Positions 12,401 through 24,584 are shown, numbered from the stretch's first letter. The stretch is 64,000 nt of DNA from Saturnia japonica (GCA_033032175.1 CM065318.1:16554001-16618000); one strand, 5' to 3'. Notes: generated from the letters alone by a model not told the origin. Numbers and translations are program-made.

Positions 12401-15400
12401 AAAAAATTCATTATGCCCTTGCCTCTCTTTGAAAAATAAATTTAATTATTGAATTAATATTAATTTAATTTTTATAAATTAGATATAATAATAACCCAAA
12501 TATTATCGTAATAGTTACTACTTAGTAAATAAATTTAAAAACTAAAACCCGACTACATACAACATCCCGCTTTATAAAGTAAGATCTATCTATATTTTTG
12601 AATTATGCTGTTTAAGTCCTTTCATTTGCACCCATCATGGTACATCACATTTTTTTTATATAGGACTTTTTCCTCTAAAGGGCGCCATATTAAATTCAGC
12701 GTGACGTCACATAGCCTATAACTAGCGGACTATTAAAACCTATCTAACGATACCTCATTTCTCAAATTGTAATAGGTACTTTAAAAGATATGCCGGTACA
12801 AATGAACTTACATAAATAGCCTACAATCAATTACTTTTTGGCTTCGCTACAGTCGGGTAAAAGCTAGGTTAGGAGCCTTCTAAAATGACTGAAATTGTCC
12901 AGTTATACTGCCAATCAAACATACAGTACTACATAAAGACGAATTTAAAAATGAAAGAAAAACATATTACAAGCATAGCTAAAGTTCTTTATATTTCTTG
13001 ATTGTAGGAAATAGGAGAATACACTATTTATAATATATTTCCTCTATTTTATAAAATTACATCAGTTCGAATCGCAGTTGTCTCTCTCGCGCTCTATTCG
13101 TCCGTTCGGGCTGAGCGTGAAAGCAGTAGATTTCTGTTGAAAATCCATTCTACAAAAGTCTTGCCGACCGCGTTTCCTCTTAACGTTGCCAACTTTTTGT
13201 AGCAATGGAACTTACTCTTTATACTACAGTAGTAGTTCTTTTTTATTATTTACATATCCGAAATTCAAGTAATAAAACTGTTTTATTTATTTTATTTAGG
13301 TCGTGCTACCAACGTTTATATTGGAGAGGCGATCGTTATTAGAAATGTACGCAGACTCGTTTGCACACCCGGACCAATTCGTGAAGTATGTACACAAGAT
13401 ATTAAAACTTTATTTGTTATATACTATAACAGTGACTTGTATATTGACAACTTTAAACGAGGTTCCAAGGAGAGCTTATTACTCTTCGTAACATCGAGGT
13501 GACTGACCCAAGTCCGGTGAAGCTGTAAAAGCCGCAGCGGCTCTGTTTTAGGATAGGGCCCCTAAGGCTAACAGTGTAGTCAGTTCTAAAAAAAAAAAAA
13601 GAAAAAGAGGTGACTGAAGACCGATATTTGTTGATCATTGACAAAAATAGAAAATGGCTAGCCACCATTCTCAAGTTGAAGCCATCGCGACGTGGTTTGT
13701 TCTATGGACTATATTTAAGAGACTATTCTACTTCTAGATTCATCGTGTCTCTCATTGTGCCTACTTTATGGTATAACTTGTATATGGACATTATTGATTT
13801 TATTTGATGACGTTTTCTCAATAGATATCAATTTACAGATACCGATAAACAATACTTGTAACTAAACAGATACCCAGTGAATACAAGACAAATGTCTGAC
13901 ATCACCCTTACATCATAAATGTTTTTATGTAAACATGACTCATGTGATGTCATATTAAGGTAACGTGTTAACTGGGTAGACGTCTGTTAGTTAATTTGTA
14001 TATGCACTATAAGGTCGAACTGGGTTAGGACACGAGAAATATATCCGACTAGATCGCGACCACCATACATCAGGTGTAACACCCGACATCATAGGCGTGT
14101 TGCGCTCCGGGATTTACATGATATATCCAGTAATCAAGAGGAGCGGAATCACCGTGGACTTCAAACGATATCATACCCTTAACCCCTGGCGTATCTGGTG
14201 AAGTTTCCTATTTGCAGCCAGCCACTACAAGCCAATTTTTTTTCTCAATATGAACACGGTATATTCCTTCAATACTATCCATTTTTCTAAGGTTGCAATG
14301 AATAAGGCAATGAGTTTTATATGGTAGGCACTGCCTCCCTCCACCGTAATTAAGCCCATGCTCGTCAGAGTTACTCTCTTTCGGTTTGTTGCGTTTTGGG
14401 ATTAACAAGTGTATATCCAGTTTCCTAGAGGGATTAGATGCTTACATGCATGACAGTGACGACCGGCAATGGATTGTCGATCTCTCGATGGTTGTTGTTT
14501 TTGGATTATACTGTATTGTACAGGCACTATCCAGTCACTTCGCCGTTCTGCTATAAAATAAATTTATAACATTTAGGATTACTATCAAACACTATCATGT
14601 CATTTCACCGTTATGCTATAAAATAAATGTATAAATTTTAGGATAGTAGACATGCCGACGCCTCGCGACCGTATGGTGCAGGTAGTCCGTTGGTACCTCA
14701 GTTCGTTCCACGCGGGGCGCAAATCACAAGTCGCCAAGAAACCTTACAACCCTATACTGGGGGAGCTGTTCCGCTGCCACTGGGATCTCGACGGACTCGT
14801 TGATAACAACGCTTCTGATAAGGTAACTTATGCAAGACAATTTTTTACAAAAAAGGAAAACCAGCTTTCAGTAGGACTTTGAGGAGTTCCCTGGTGTATC
14901 CTCGAAATCGAAGGTCCAATGCCAATGAAATAAAAAAGAATCATCTAAATCGGTTCATAAAACAAAGAACTTATACCTAAAAATATGCTTAAAAAATACA
15001 TACAAATACAAATAGATCTATCTCCATTTTTGAAGACGGTTAAAAATAGGCCAGACTCATTGAGGATTATCGACAGCAGTGAAAACTGTGAAATATCAGT
15101 GTTTTTTTGTTTGGATATTCAAATTAATTGAAGTACCTATAAAAAAATAAAATTTAATAATATAAATCTTTAACGGTTACCATTAATATGTCGGTGTCAG
15201 CAGGGTGACGCGAACTGATAAGATTTAACCCAGAGTTTTTGGCGGAATCTCAAACTGTCATGTAGCGGCTTTTGTTTTTCATAAATTGTGTTATACTGGT
15301 ATTGGCAATGTGCATGTTAAAGCTTGTTCATTGTGAGCAAGTGAAGTGGCTTGGAAATAATAACATTGATCATGAATTCTGAGATGCCACCAAAACTCCC

Positions 15401-18400
15401 TGGAAAGCTCTAACAAGAAAGTTCTAGACACTATTCACTTGATAGTGGCAGTAATGGTTTTCGATAAAGAGGACTAGATGCCAAGTTAAAAAGCAGAAGA
15501 ATACTTTATCCATCAAAATATCGCCGAAAGCGACGTGCATAAAAAAATGTTCACCTAAAAAAACACGTTTCAACCAACAGCAAGAAGTCGGCGACGGACC
15601 AGTGCCGTGGTGCTCGCCGGATCAGCTCTCGTTCGTGGCGGAACAAGTGTCCCACCATCCACCGATATCCGCTTTCTACGCGGAGCACGTCAACAAGCGC
15701 ATACAGTTCGAGGCGTGGCTGTGGACCAAGAGCAAGTTCCTCGGCCTATCGATAGGCGTTCATAACATAGGGAAGGGCACCGTGACACTTATCGATACCG
15801 GTGAAGAGTACACCTTGACGTTCCCGAACGGATACGGCAGGTTCGTTGTCTTTTAATACTAACTAGCGATCGTCCTAAGGTCGAAATTCGACCAGCGACT
15901 TTTTGATCATAGACTATTTTCTATTTGACGTTTGCAGTATTCATGAACCTAAACAATGAGTATTATCTACATCACTTGCTGTCACTTTTCGTTCAGTGAT
16001 AATTTTGGGGGGTCTAAGTTCAGTGGCACTGGTCAGCTTAGGAATCGCAGTATTAATTTATTTTATTTAATATATTAGTAACAGATATTATACATAAATT
16101 TTAGCTTTCTGCACTCCTTCTCCATATTATAATCTTTAACCATGCCACAAAACTCACAGTGTTTCGTGCACGCAATACGCTTTAAAAGGTACCGAAAGCT
16201 TTTGCTTCACGTATTTAATATATAGATTCTATTAAATACTATCAAACTGTATCAAAAGAAAATATAATGAAATCCTACCACTGTATAAGTTAACTAGCAC
16301 TTGTTACGCGTCTGGTCTAATGGTGCTTGGCGACAGATTTTCAATATAATTAACTGTGATTTTGTGTAAGAGAGGTGGGGCATAGATAAATTTTGCAGCT
16401 AATTAACCTCGTGTTGTGTTCCTGCGGTAAGTAGGGTTTCGAGAGCTCCTTGGGATAGGGTGGTTTAAATTCACCATTGTTCTAGTGATATCTATGGTAT
16501 TACAATCGTCCATATGCTACGTTAGCCGCTTAACATCACGCAAGCCGTATGCTTGTTTGCCACCTTATTATTAAAAAAAAAACTTTGGAGTGATAATTAG
16601 CCAGAAGGGCATTAAAAAGGCCGTACCACCAAGAGTTTTATCAAGATTTCTTTAATCGAAAGCTCTATCGTCTATTGGCATTGATTGAGATGGCATTGAG
16701 TCGTCATTACTCTAACATTATTTTGTAAAGCTTGCAATAAATCTGCTGCCATTAATTATCATGTGTACTTGAATCGTCCAGGTCGATACTAACGGTACCG
16801 TGGATCGAGTTGGGAGGGTCGGTGGCCATCGAGTGCGCGCAGACCGGACACAGAGCGAACATCGAATTCCTCACGAAACCTTTCTACGGCGGCAAGAAGC
16901 ACCGCGTCACTTGCGAAGTGTTCGCCGGAACTGAGAAGAAACCCTACTACACCGCTCAAGGCGAGTGGAATAACAGGATGGACGGCAAGTGGACTGAATC
17001 TGGAGTGAGTGTCATACCATATTTCGTTTTGTTTTAACCTCCTAAGGACTACACATAAAAAATCCCTTATTTATATTCAACTGCCAGTTGTTTAAACTCA
17101 AATATATCTTAGAACTATGAAAAAATATAAATTTTCAAATTAATTTATTTTTTTATGTTGGCTATGAGATAACTTTTCGTTTTACATAGAATGTTTTGAA
17201 TTGTTTCCGCAATGTGTTTTTTTTTTCGATGTACCGTATTTGACCCGCCAGGCCTCGGGAGGTTTAAATGTTCTTTATACGAAGTAACGTAAAGATCACT
17301 ACGTCGTCGAGTGGTTTAGATCGGCGGAATGTCGAATTAAAGAAGCCCTAAGATGTAGCGATGGTCAATTTTTTTTTTACCAGTGCCACCCGAAATAGTG
17401 CATTTTATTCATCGATAACAGTGAATAAAACTCTCTTTAAACACAAGTGAATTTAAAAAAAATAAGTTTGGGAAAAAACGCGAATAATACAAATTATGTA
17501 CAAAAACAAATAAAATGTGCTGAACGTATCTACTGGTTGACTGAATGGAACTATTTGAGCTATCGAATTTAAATTAAGAAAAGAAATATCCATTTAATTT
17601 ATTTAAGTAGTTTATTTTCGTTGTCGGGATTGTATTGTGTCATTGGAAAATCTACAAAACCAAACTAGAATAAAGCAATTAATTTTGAAATCTGTTCTAT
17701 ATTTTTATATTTGTAATGTTTATATTTAATCCTGTGTTGTCTTATTACGGATGGCATAATAAATTAAGATAAATGTAAATAAATACCATAAATCTATGGT
17801 AAATACTATACCACTATTAATTTTCTTGCAGTCAACATGTCAGTCACAATAATTTATGTTGTGCAAGTAATGCAATGTTTAAGCATTATTATTAGACATA
17901 GCATGGCATTATTAATCATTATCGAACAAAAGTTACTTCATCATAATGACAGTTTTATGAAGTTATAAACTTTGAAGCATATTTTTTGGATGCATACTTT
18001 AGGAGATAATGAAACATTAAAATAATGTAACACTCGGCTCGGTCCCATGACTATATATATATATATATAACTATAGTAGTAGTGGCGTGAAAGAGCTTTG
18101 TTACTTATAACCCTGGTCGCCCGAATGTCTGTTTAGTGTAATTTAAAAAAATCTTGATAGCGTAAACACCAAACAACGACATCCATCGCAAAAAGTTTAC
18201 TTTTCAGTTTTTCAATAAATATCAAATCAATTTCATAATAATTTTAACCAAGCCGTACAGCGCCATCTATGCATACTCCGGGATAATAAAAAACACCTTT
18301 CCAAATATTGCTTTTCTTTGAAAATTATGTAAAGATAAAATAATTTGGTTAATTTGGTATCTTTTCACTTTCTTTCAATAAATATTTTAAATATGTATAT

Positions 18401-20181
18401 TACAAAATTACATAAACATACATACATAATTTTTTTATATGTACAAAACCTAAACGCAAATTATAGAGCATAAAAATGTAGATACGTGTAAAAATGCATC
18501 CTAAATGTACCTTCAAACTATAAACTACAACCATATAAAATTTCATTAAATTTTGGTCCAGTAGTTTTTGCGTGATTGGCGTTTAAACATACCGACAGAC
18601 GTACAGACAGACAAAAATTTCAAATACTATCGAAATGTGTTTTGCCCATGATTCTAAACCCTAAATAATGCGGGGTATTATTTTCTCTCAAATTTCTTCA
18701 ATGTAAGTACAGATTTATTGAGGAAGGGTATAGGCTATATAATTCACGCTACTACTCTAAGTAACAGAGCAGAATCCATGAATGTCATCAAAACTTGGAA
18801 AGTGAAGTGAAAACAATGATGTATGTATGAATGGTAGTTCCGTGGTGTGTAATTTGTATGGTGTTCGCAGCGGTCGGAGGTCGTGTTCGAGGTGAGCGCG
18901 ATGAAGGCGCGTCGCAAGCGCGTGGCACCGGTGAGCCGGCAGGGGGCGGGTGAGTCGCGGCGCGTGTGGCGGCACGTGACGTGCGCACTGCGTGCTGCCG
19001 ACTGCGACGCTGCGACAGACGCGAAGCGCGTCGTCGAGCAGGCGCAGCGCGAGTCAGCCAAACAGCGCGAAGCTAACGCTGAGAAATGGATCACGCAGGT
19101 ACAGATCTCTCATCTATTTAATGCATGCAATTAATTTTAAGCAATGATTGTTCAATTTTAACGTGTACTAACATCGCAATACTATTTGTTTATTTTTATG
19201 TGGCTTTTTGTCGAGTATATGCTGACATTGTATTATGTTTTCTTAATTTTTAACTTTTCTTTATTTTTACTTTACAATAACTATTTTCTACACTAACGTT
19301 TTATATACGCAATCGATAAAACTTGACGAGAGCTGTCGATTGAAACTATAACGAGCGTCGTATCTTCTTCGAGACATAATTTATATTAAAGGGGATTTAT
19401 GTGACGCGCCGAGACAACCTTTAAATGACGGTGCGTTCCCCCCTCCCTTGCATGCAGTGCGTGACATTCCTCATTTTACGTAACGAACTCTTTGACCGTT
19501 CACATATCGAGTTGTGTAATTATATTTTAGATGTAGACGATAGACATGTTACTGCAATGCCAAACTGCAGTTTGGTATATATGAGCTGATTTTTTAAATT
19601 TGTCTCGTTGACTCCGAAATTTAATAACCATTTACAACTTTATCTAAAAAATTCAATTCTCCTATGAAGCTGGCATAGTCATTAGGGATACGTATAACGG
19701 AAGCCGCATTAGAATGAAAGATTAAAAAAAAATGCCCCCCATTTTGATATCATCAGTTTTTTAAATGCCTTCCACTATATAAGTAGAGTTTAAGCAATTT
19801 AGAAAAATCACAATCACGTAAAACAATGAGAATAACGTATTTAAAATAGTATAATTTAAAATTTCACAGTCGAATTTTAATGCACGAAAAGTGTGTACGG
19901 AAAGACAAGCAAGTACTTGACCAAATAGAAAAAGCTTTGCCTATAAACCGAGAGAGATAGACGAGTGCGATAGAATGAGATAAGTGTATATACACGCGCG
20001 CAATTAAATAACAAAGACGAAATAGTTTTTTTATAGATACGGTTGTTTTTTGTTTCAGCTGTTCAGTCCGAAAGGCGAGGACGGCTGGGAATACAACACT
20101 CCTCTCAGGAAGAGGCTCAGCACATCGAAGTCGAGCCCCCAACACAAGAGCACAGATAATAACACAGAGAATACGAGATAA
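9367..20181 (+). CDS. OSBPL9: Oxysterol-binding protein-related protein, ORP9/10/11 type (3' eight exons)
   Basis: Lipid-transfer protein that exchanges lipids such as phosphatidylserine, PI4P or sterol at ER-Golgi or other membrane contacts (family knowledge). Exons: 9367-9467, 12024-12130, 13300-13385, 14642-14822, 15581-15840, 16782-17004, 18871-19098, 20059-20181. All eight join in frame with GT..AG introns and give about 435 residues. Landmarks in order: an acidic linker ([16 protein letters not shown]), [51 protein letters not shown], the family signature [41 protein letters not shown] and the C-terminal [11 protein letters not shown]. This order and wording match ORP9 best; ORP10 and ORP11 share much of it. 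The first exon starts in phase 2, so more exons (PH domain, start codon) must lie upstream, probably outside the window. No frame break is seen. Confidence 0.93.
9565..9700 (+). repeat. Interspersed repeat R6, partial copy
   Basis: Lies about 100 bases after the exon a donor. Contains 'gcgcgttgccgtccttgaagccccccccc' and 'gagctctggaaatcctactcacca', as in the copy at 12190. The first half of the element is missing. Confidence 0.6.
10470..10665 (+). repeat. Interspersed repeat R2, long copy
   Basis: Contains 'cggccactttggcacccttg', 'ttcgcggctgagtg' and 'gtgaagctgtcaaagc', then 'ggctaacagtatagtcag' and an A-rich tail. The A-rich tail and 5' truncation seen in other copies indicate a SINE or LINE 3' end. 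Longest relative: 62000-62255. Confidence 0.7.
12024..12130 (+). CDS. OSBPL9: ORP9-like exon b (start of ORD)
   Basis: Acceptor tcccccAG, donor AAG|GTAACC. Completes an Ala codon, then encodes [20 protein letters not shown] and [15 protein letters not shown]. The last block is the lid or beginning of the oxysterol-binding-related domain. Confidence 0.92.
12190..12380 (+). repeat. Interspersed repeat R6, copy
   Basis: 'ggcggcaaactagcctacgacccgcc...ggtaagcggctaccgtagcctatgg...gcgtgttgccgacctt...gagctctggaaatcctactcacc', inserted 60 bases after the exon b donor. The 61-codon ORF here is a by-product. Confidence 0.7.
13300..13385 (+). CDS. OSBPL9: ORP9-like exon c
   Basis: Acceptor ttatttAG, donor GAA|GTATGT. 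Encodes [20 protein letters not shown], then FAHPDQFV and two bases of Lys. The [11 protein letters not shown] block is among the most conserved of the family and helps form the lipid pocket. Confidence 0.92.
13497..13600 (+). repeat. Interspersed repeat R2, 3' part
   Basis: 'ccaagtccggtgaagctgtaaaagccgcagcggctctgtt...ggctaacagtgtagtcag', followed by an A tract. Sits in the intron after exon c. Confidence 0.7.
14440..14600. repeat. Interspersed repeat R8, partial copy
   Basis: 'gtgacgaccggcaatggattgtcgatctctcgatggt...ggattatactg' matches a stretch at 38700-38790. Other members near 21990, 25975 and 28105 share 'cgaaacgcgacaa...agtcac.tgac'. Class unknown. Confidence 0.5.
14642..14822 (+). 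CDS. OSBPL9: ORP9-like exon d
   Basis: Acceptor aattttAG, donor AAG|GTAACT. Encodes [46 protein letters not shown]. The KPYNP(I/F)LGE motif of the ORD, which contributes basic and polar residues to the lipid-head-group site, is intact. Confidence 0.94.
14830..15050 (+). repeat. Interspersed repeat R3, copy 2
   Basis: Begins within ten bases of the exon d donor: 'gcaagacaattttttacaaaaaaggaaaaccagctt' and 'gaggagttccctggtgtatcctcgaaatcgaaggtccaatgccaatg'. Same orientation as the copy at 5083. Confidence 0.7.
15215..15510 (+). repeat. Interspersed repeat R5, copy 1
   Basis: 'tttttggcggaatctcaaactgtcatgtag...gagcaagtgaagtggcttgg...gatagtggcagtaatggttttcgataaagaggac'. The same block occurs at 21165 and 55470, all in plus orientation. 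Confidence 0.7.
15581..15840 (+). CDS. OSBPL9: ORP9-like exon e (OSBP signature)
   Basis: Acceptor caaccaacAG, donor CAG|GTTCGT. Encodes [14 protein letters not shown], then [16 protein letters not shown], the OSBP family signature whose two His residues bind the PI4P phosphate. [16 protein letters not shown] and TFPNGYG follow. Ends two bases into an Arg codon. Confidence 0.96.
15855..16228 (+). repeat. Interspersed repeat R7, copy 1
   Basis: Starts about 15 bases after the exon e donor. 'aaggtcgaaattcgaccagcgactttttgatcatagac' through 'cttttgcttcacgtatttaatatatagat' is closely matched by 51216-51588 in an RCHY1 intron. A minus-strand partial copy is at 30010-30222. Confidence 0.75.
16370..16680 (-). 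repeat. Interspersed repeat R6, copy
   Basis: Reverse orientation: 'gttgtgttcctgcggtaagtaggg', 'gagagctcc', 'gttctagtgatatctatggtattac', 'aagccgtatgcttgtttgcc'. Its distal part ends in 'gggcattaaaaaggccgtacc'. Confidence 0.6.
16782..17004 (+). CDS. OSBPL9: ORP9-like exon f
   Basis: Acceptor tcgtccAG, donor GGA|GTGAGT. Completes [19 protein letters not shown], then [17 protein letters not shown] and [12 protein letters not shown]. The [11 protein letters not shown] block is characteristic of the ORP9-11 subgroup. The exon ends in phase 0 after ESG. Confidence 0.95.
17005..18870. other. ORP9-like intron f-g
   Basis: AT-rich intron of 1.87 kb. Contains an (AT)n tract at about 18052-18069 and, near 18540-18640, a retroelement 3'-end motif ('aaacataccgacagacgtacagacagacaaaaattt'). 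No exon-like sequence was seen. Confidence 0.6.
18871..19098 (+). CDS. OSBPL9: ORP9-like exon g
   Basis: Acceptor ggtgttcgcAG, donor CAG|GTACAG. 76 codons, very GC-rich against the AT-rich surroundings. Encodes [44 protein letters not shown] and a Glu/Lys/Arg-rich helix with EKWITQ, the usual C-terminal segment of ORP9-type proteins. The GC content opens long frames on the opposite strand (18744-19094) that are not genes. Confidence 0.94.
20059..20181 (+). CDS. OSBPL9: ORP9-like terminal exon h
   Basis: Acceptor tttgtttcAG. Encodes [20 protein letters not shown] followed by a Ser/Thr/Asn-rich tail, then TAA at 20179-20181. The LF...DG.W.Y..PL.KR motif is the usual ORP9 C-terminus, so the gene ends here. 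Confidence 0.94.
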   Translation: MFSPKGEDGWEYNTPLRKRLSTSKSSPQHKSTDNNTENTR

Positions 20182-20819
20182 TCTCACTTTAAAAGTTTAA
20201 ATTCGGACTCGATCATGTTGTAATGTAGAAATTCCTATATCACTGCGAAATCGGACCTTTTAGTACGGGGCACGTAGTCAGGATTTCTTGATATTATCTA
20301 TTTTTAAGTAGATTTTACACGTCATCAAATGTTAGATGTTATTCTGTAGAGGATTATAAATGTCGATTTAATTATTAAAGTTTTCGGACACATTTCACAC
20401 ATGCCACGTAACATCGCAGTAACACAATTTAAAAAAAAAGTAACAAAGATTACATTACGAGTTCTTTGAAAATGATTATTGGTCCTTGATTATAATAAAT
20501 ACAAACACAAAAATCATAGCACGAAACTTTGAAATATATTCAGCACTTGATTGTTTCTTAAGCGATTAGTAATCGGCATTTTGAACATAATTGCTTGTAA
20601 ATACATTGTGGTGGGAAGGGAACGGTGTGCCGTTACGTGGTGTGGGGAATGTTTAGCACTAAGCTTCTGTATCCACGATACAAACATGATCTCTGGAGCG
20701 GGCCTGAAGTTACACTGAAGCTTTGAAACTTTTAATTAAAAAAAAAATTTATTTAATCAGAAAATCCCTTATTCACGCGCATATCTCTATTCTGTTGACT
20801 GTGGTACTTAATTAATAAA
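20182..20819 (+). terminator. OSBPL9: ORP9-like 3' UTR with candidate poly(A) signals
   Basis: AATAAA hexamers at 20494-20499 and 20814-20819 on the coding strand lie 315 and 635 bases after the stop. Either could end the transcript. The next repeat (R4) begins near 20905. Confidence 0.45.
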
Positions 20820-20904
20820 GTTTATAGGTGCAATTCATGGATCTTATATTAGACTTGATTTGACAGCACATGCAAAGTATTGATTTAAAAAAAAAAAGCC
20901 AGAC

Positions 20905-21125
20905 TAAAAAAACCACCACACATTTTTTTTTTTTTTATTCTCAGGCGTCTTACTTAAATATTATATAGCCTATGTCACTCCCGCAATTAAGACGACTCTA
21001 ACGACGCCTCGTATGTTGAAATCCCTCAAGTCATTTAGGCTAAAGAGCGTGCCAAAGAAATAGACATACATAATTTTTCGCAGTCGGGTAAAAAGCGTAC
21101 GGAACTTTGTAAAAAATTCATAACA
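20905..21125 (-). repeat. Interspersed repeat R4, copy
   Basis: 'ggcgtcttacttaaatattatatagcctatgtcactcccgcaattaagacg...gagcgtgccaaagaaatagacatacat...cgcagtcgggtaaaaag'. The same unit lies minus at 50640 and plus at 52045 and 54108. Confidence 0.7.
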
Positions 21126-21164
21126 AGATTAAAAAAAACCTGACAAATAACTTGATAAGCTGTG

Positions 21165-21490
21165 GTAAAGAAATCCTGGATTGACTGTTGCTTTGATAGT
21201 TTTTGGCGTCATCTCAAGCTGTCAAGTAGTGGTTTTTGTTTTTTATTCATAAATTTATATTATTTGACCCTATATTGTGTAATACAGTTGGCATTTTGCA
21301 TAATAAAACTTAGTTATTGTGCACAAGTGAAGTGGATTGGAATTAACCTAGAAAGTTCTAACAAGGGAGCCACCATCTCGTTAGTATACTGAAATCATCA
21401 TAGGATAGGACGCTTTATATGCTTTCGATAATGACAGTAATGGTCATTAATAAAGAGGACTATTTATTTGCCAAGGTAGGAAGAAGATAA
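21165..21490 (+). repeat. Interspersed repeat R5, copy 2
   Basis: 'tttttggcgtcatctcaagctgtcaagtagtgg...cacaagtgaagtggattgg...gttctaacaagggag...gataatgacagtaatggtcattaataaagaggac'. Lies directly after an R4 copy. The 76-codon ORF within it is incidental. Confidence 0.7.
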
Positions 21491-21989
21491 CTATTTCTTT
21501 AAAAGTTATTACGAGTCCATTTCATGTATAACTTTATAGTATTTATAAATATCGATAAAGATTTAGTTTGTATACAAAGAGCCAGAGCTGTAACCAATCC
21601 TATTATCTTATGTCAAGTCAAGTCAAGTCGATTATTTAATAACGTAATTGAATTTTATCTATCGTGAATATACCTATTATTTTTACTAATAACTTGACTC
21701 CCGTGGATGGCATTTATGACAATTTTACGTACATTTTGTATGACCTTGGAAACCTTATCGCAAAAATATTAACCAACATATATTTAACTTTTTAGAGACA
21801 ACTAGATAAGTAAAAAAGTGCGTGTGTGGAATGTAACAGAAGGGAAACTCGATCAAATCAACAAACCACCTTGTTTAAAAAAAAAACTAAATTCGTCTTT
21901 GTATCTTGACTTAGCACGTGCGTAAGCATTCCTTTTTTTGTACAGTAACACTGTAGTGACGATATTTTGCCCAATAGTAAACATGATTC

Positions 21990-22125
21990 ATAAATAATGG
22001 TGACCATCGAGGGATCGGGGATCCCGAAACGCGACAATCTAAAAGGGAGTCACTCTGACGGTTTTTTCACCTGGTTTATATTGGCCGCGATCCACTCTGA
22101 CACAATAGACTAGTTGACTCTTTTT
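21990..22125. repeat. Interspersed repeat R8, partial copy
   Basis: 'gaccatcgagggatcgg...cgaaacgcgacaatctaaaagggagtcactctgacgg...ggccgcgatccactctgacac' resembles 28105-28290 and 25975-26190. Confidence 0.5.
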
Positions 22126-24060
22126 TAAAGTAGGTCTTAAATTATTAATTATTGTCCGATTAGAAGAAAAAATATTTTACATACTTATTTTTTTTAGGCA
22201 TAGAAAACCGAAAAACGGTTTTAAAAATGTACTTATCGTAAACAGGCGATAACAAAAGATTTGACATTTAGCAAACGTTCATCATTGTAAAAATCTCGAT
22301 AATTTTTATGTCATAAATGTCATAAAAATCAATGACAATAGCGTATTTCACTAGTACAAGTTCAAGGCAGAAAGCCAAAATAAAAAAAATAAAAAACGAT
22401 CCGACATGAAATTTTCTTAGAGTCCTGTGATAATGTGACAATATGGCCGAGAGCGTTTTGTGTCCAAAAAAAAAAAAAAAAATATTTTAATTGCATATGT
22501 AGTAGTCATCTTACACTTTTAATATTTGAAATCGAAAAATATTGGTTTCCTACGTTCAAATACTACAGAAAATATATATTTAATACGCCAAATTTGATAG
22601 GAGTCAAGTAGTCTATTGTCGTGCCCCTAGTAAATTCGCGCTCAGCTATTTCTCTCGATTTACAGTACAGTTCTTTTTATATCTTTCTCTGGCCGAGTGC
22701 ATATTTTCCGTCCTTTTAACATGAGAAACGTTGCACAAAATTTCGACCTTGAGATTTTACTCTCATCACGCCCAAAGCAATAAAATAAATCAAAATAAAA
22801 ACAACGAATTTATATATTCTCCAATAAAAATTATGATAAATTATTTATCTATTGTTAATGCTTGAGTGTAATTTCAACCGCTAATCATATTACATTCTTG
22901 TGTATTTCTAAGTCGTTCGGAGCGGTTACGTGCTTGCCGTTAGCATAGCTTAGCATTCAAATCTTTGCCATATATTTTTCACAGTTTCAAATCACCAAAT
23001 TATTGTAAATAATGGTTATGAACATAAAATCGAGAATGTTTAGGAGAAGCTAGAAAGATATATCTTGCCTTGCGTGAAAATGCCTTTCTTTTTTATAAAC
23101 ACCATGGGTGGGGTTTACGTCGACAACCCTTAACCCTCTTTGGGGATAAATTATCAAGAATCCTTTTTTAGTGCTACTTTATTAGTTGTTATAGTGTATG
23201 TTTGTATATTGATTTAAAGCATAATCATATTATTGATTATATTTTTCTCCAAAAAAGAATCGATAATCGTAAAATCAACTTCCAATATAAGTTATGCTAC
23301 ATCTCTAAAATAAACATTTGACATGTGTCATGCAAGCCTTCTTATGATGAATAAAGTATAATACAATAAATTTTACATTTACAGTCAAAACTTTAAAATT
23401 TCCCATTTAAAAATTTGTATTGTCATTTTCACGCTTGTCACGATTCTATTAAATTACAAATCCATCAAATTAGTATAAGAAACTGGTCATTCAGAAATTG
23501 TATGTCATAGTGGTTTTTGGTTTAATCTAATTTAGTACTTGAGGTTACCAATGTTTCCAGATTGTTCCAATTAAAACAAAAATACCTATACCTAACGTGA
23601 TTGTTGTACTCCCATTTTAATGTTAGTTTATTGTCGGTTGAGTATAAATATAGGATCAAACTAAACTGACAAATTTTAATGTCAAGCTACTCGATCAACC
23701 GGAGATATCACTAAGATTTTACATCAACCTTCTGTGACCCTTGAATGGCGAAGCCGCCAATTTCATGTACATTTCTGTTATGTAAAGCGAACATAAGTGT
23801 TAATAATATGTTTATAAAACATTAATTAATTCCACCATATCAAGATATATTTGATAAGATTATATAAATAATCAACTCGAAAGCTTCTATTCACTTTAGA
23901 GGGGTAATCTAGCTTGTCAGTTTATCTTGACAGTCTAATATTATGTATGATAATAATTATCATAACATCTTGAATTTTTTTTCTCAATTCGGCCTACGAA
24001 CAAAACTTCAGTAAAAGTAATATATAAAAATTGAATTTATATATAATTTCGTTTAGTACG
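22126..24060. other. AT-rich gene-free stretch
   Basis: No ORF, splice-exon candidate or repeat family recognised, apart from homopolymer A/T tracts such as the A run at about 22466-22482. Confidence 0.5.
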
Positions 24061-24061
24061 G

Positions 24062-24584
24062 GCAAGTGTTTGAGACAAATAAATATTTTTGAGGTTATGT
24101 CATGTTAAAGACAAGTTTATATTTTCATGTGACTTTCATATAAAACTGAAGGTTCAAATTAATATGCATATTTGGGCAGTTCAATTAGAGTGGTTTTTCT
24201 GTTTGAAAATGGTCAGAAATACATATCCGTTGTTATCGAGAATGAATTTGATAGAAAATGATAAAAAAATGGTGAACCATTGTAACACCTCAAATGTATA
24301 TAATTATATTTTAGTTCAAAGAGCTATTTTCGGCCTCGTGGCAAAGATCTCGCTATGAATTGCATAAATCAGAACTATCTCCAATGAAATATCTTGTGTT
24401 ATTGCGTTTTGGAAGTATGATTCAATTGAACATGGTGATTGAACAACTAATTAAAAAACCAGATTTTAAAAGCAACTTAGTACTTTTAGGGCGACATCAA
24501 AAAATTCTCTTTTTGAAAGATACAAACAACAATTTAAAAATAAATGTTTTCTCTCTAAAGTATTCAGATGGTATACTATATTGA
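24062..24584 (+). other. Two overlapping unassigned open frames
   Basis: Frame 1 (about 24062-24358) and frame 2 (about 24331-24584, ending TGA) are each open for 80-95 codons in very AT-rich DNA, where stops should be frequent. Frame 2 can be entered from a tttag acceptor at about 24330 and reads FKELFSASWQRSRYELHKSE, later KYLVLLRFGSM and GRHQKILFLKD. I recognise no family. The +1 shift between the frames suggests either two exons or a decayed gene. It may equally be chance. Confidence 0.25.

Noticed and set aside
12254..12439. 61-codon ORF in the ORP9 intron
   Set aside because: Produced by the R6 repeat; a similar translation would arise from every R6 copy.
18744..19094. Several minus-strand ORFs of 66-116 codons
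   Set aside because: Antisense to the GC-rich ORP9 exon g, whose plus-strand frame is conserved and correctly spliced. The low stop density is due to GC content.
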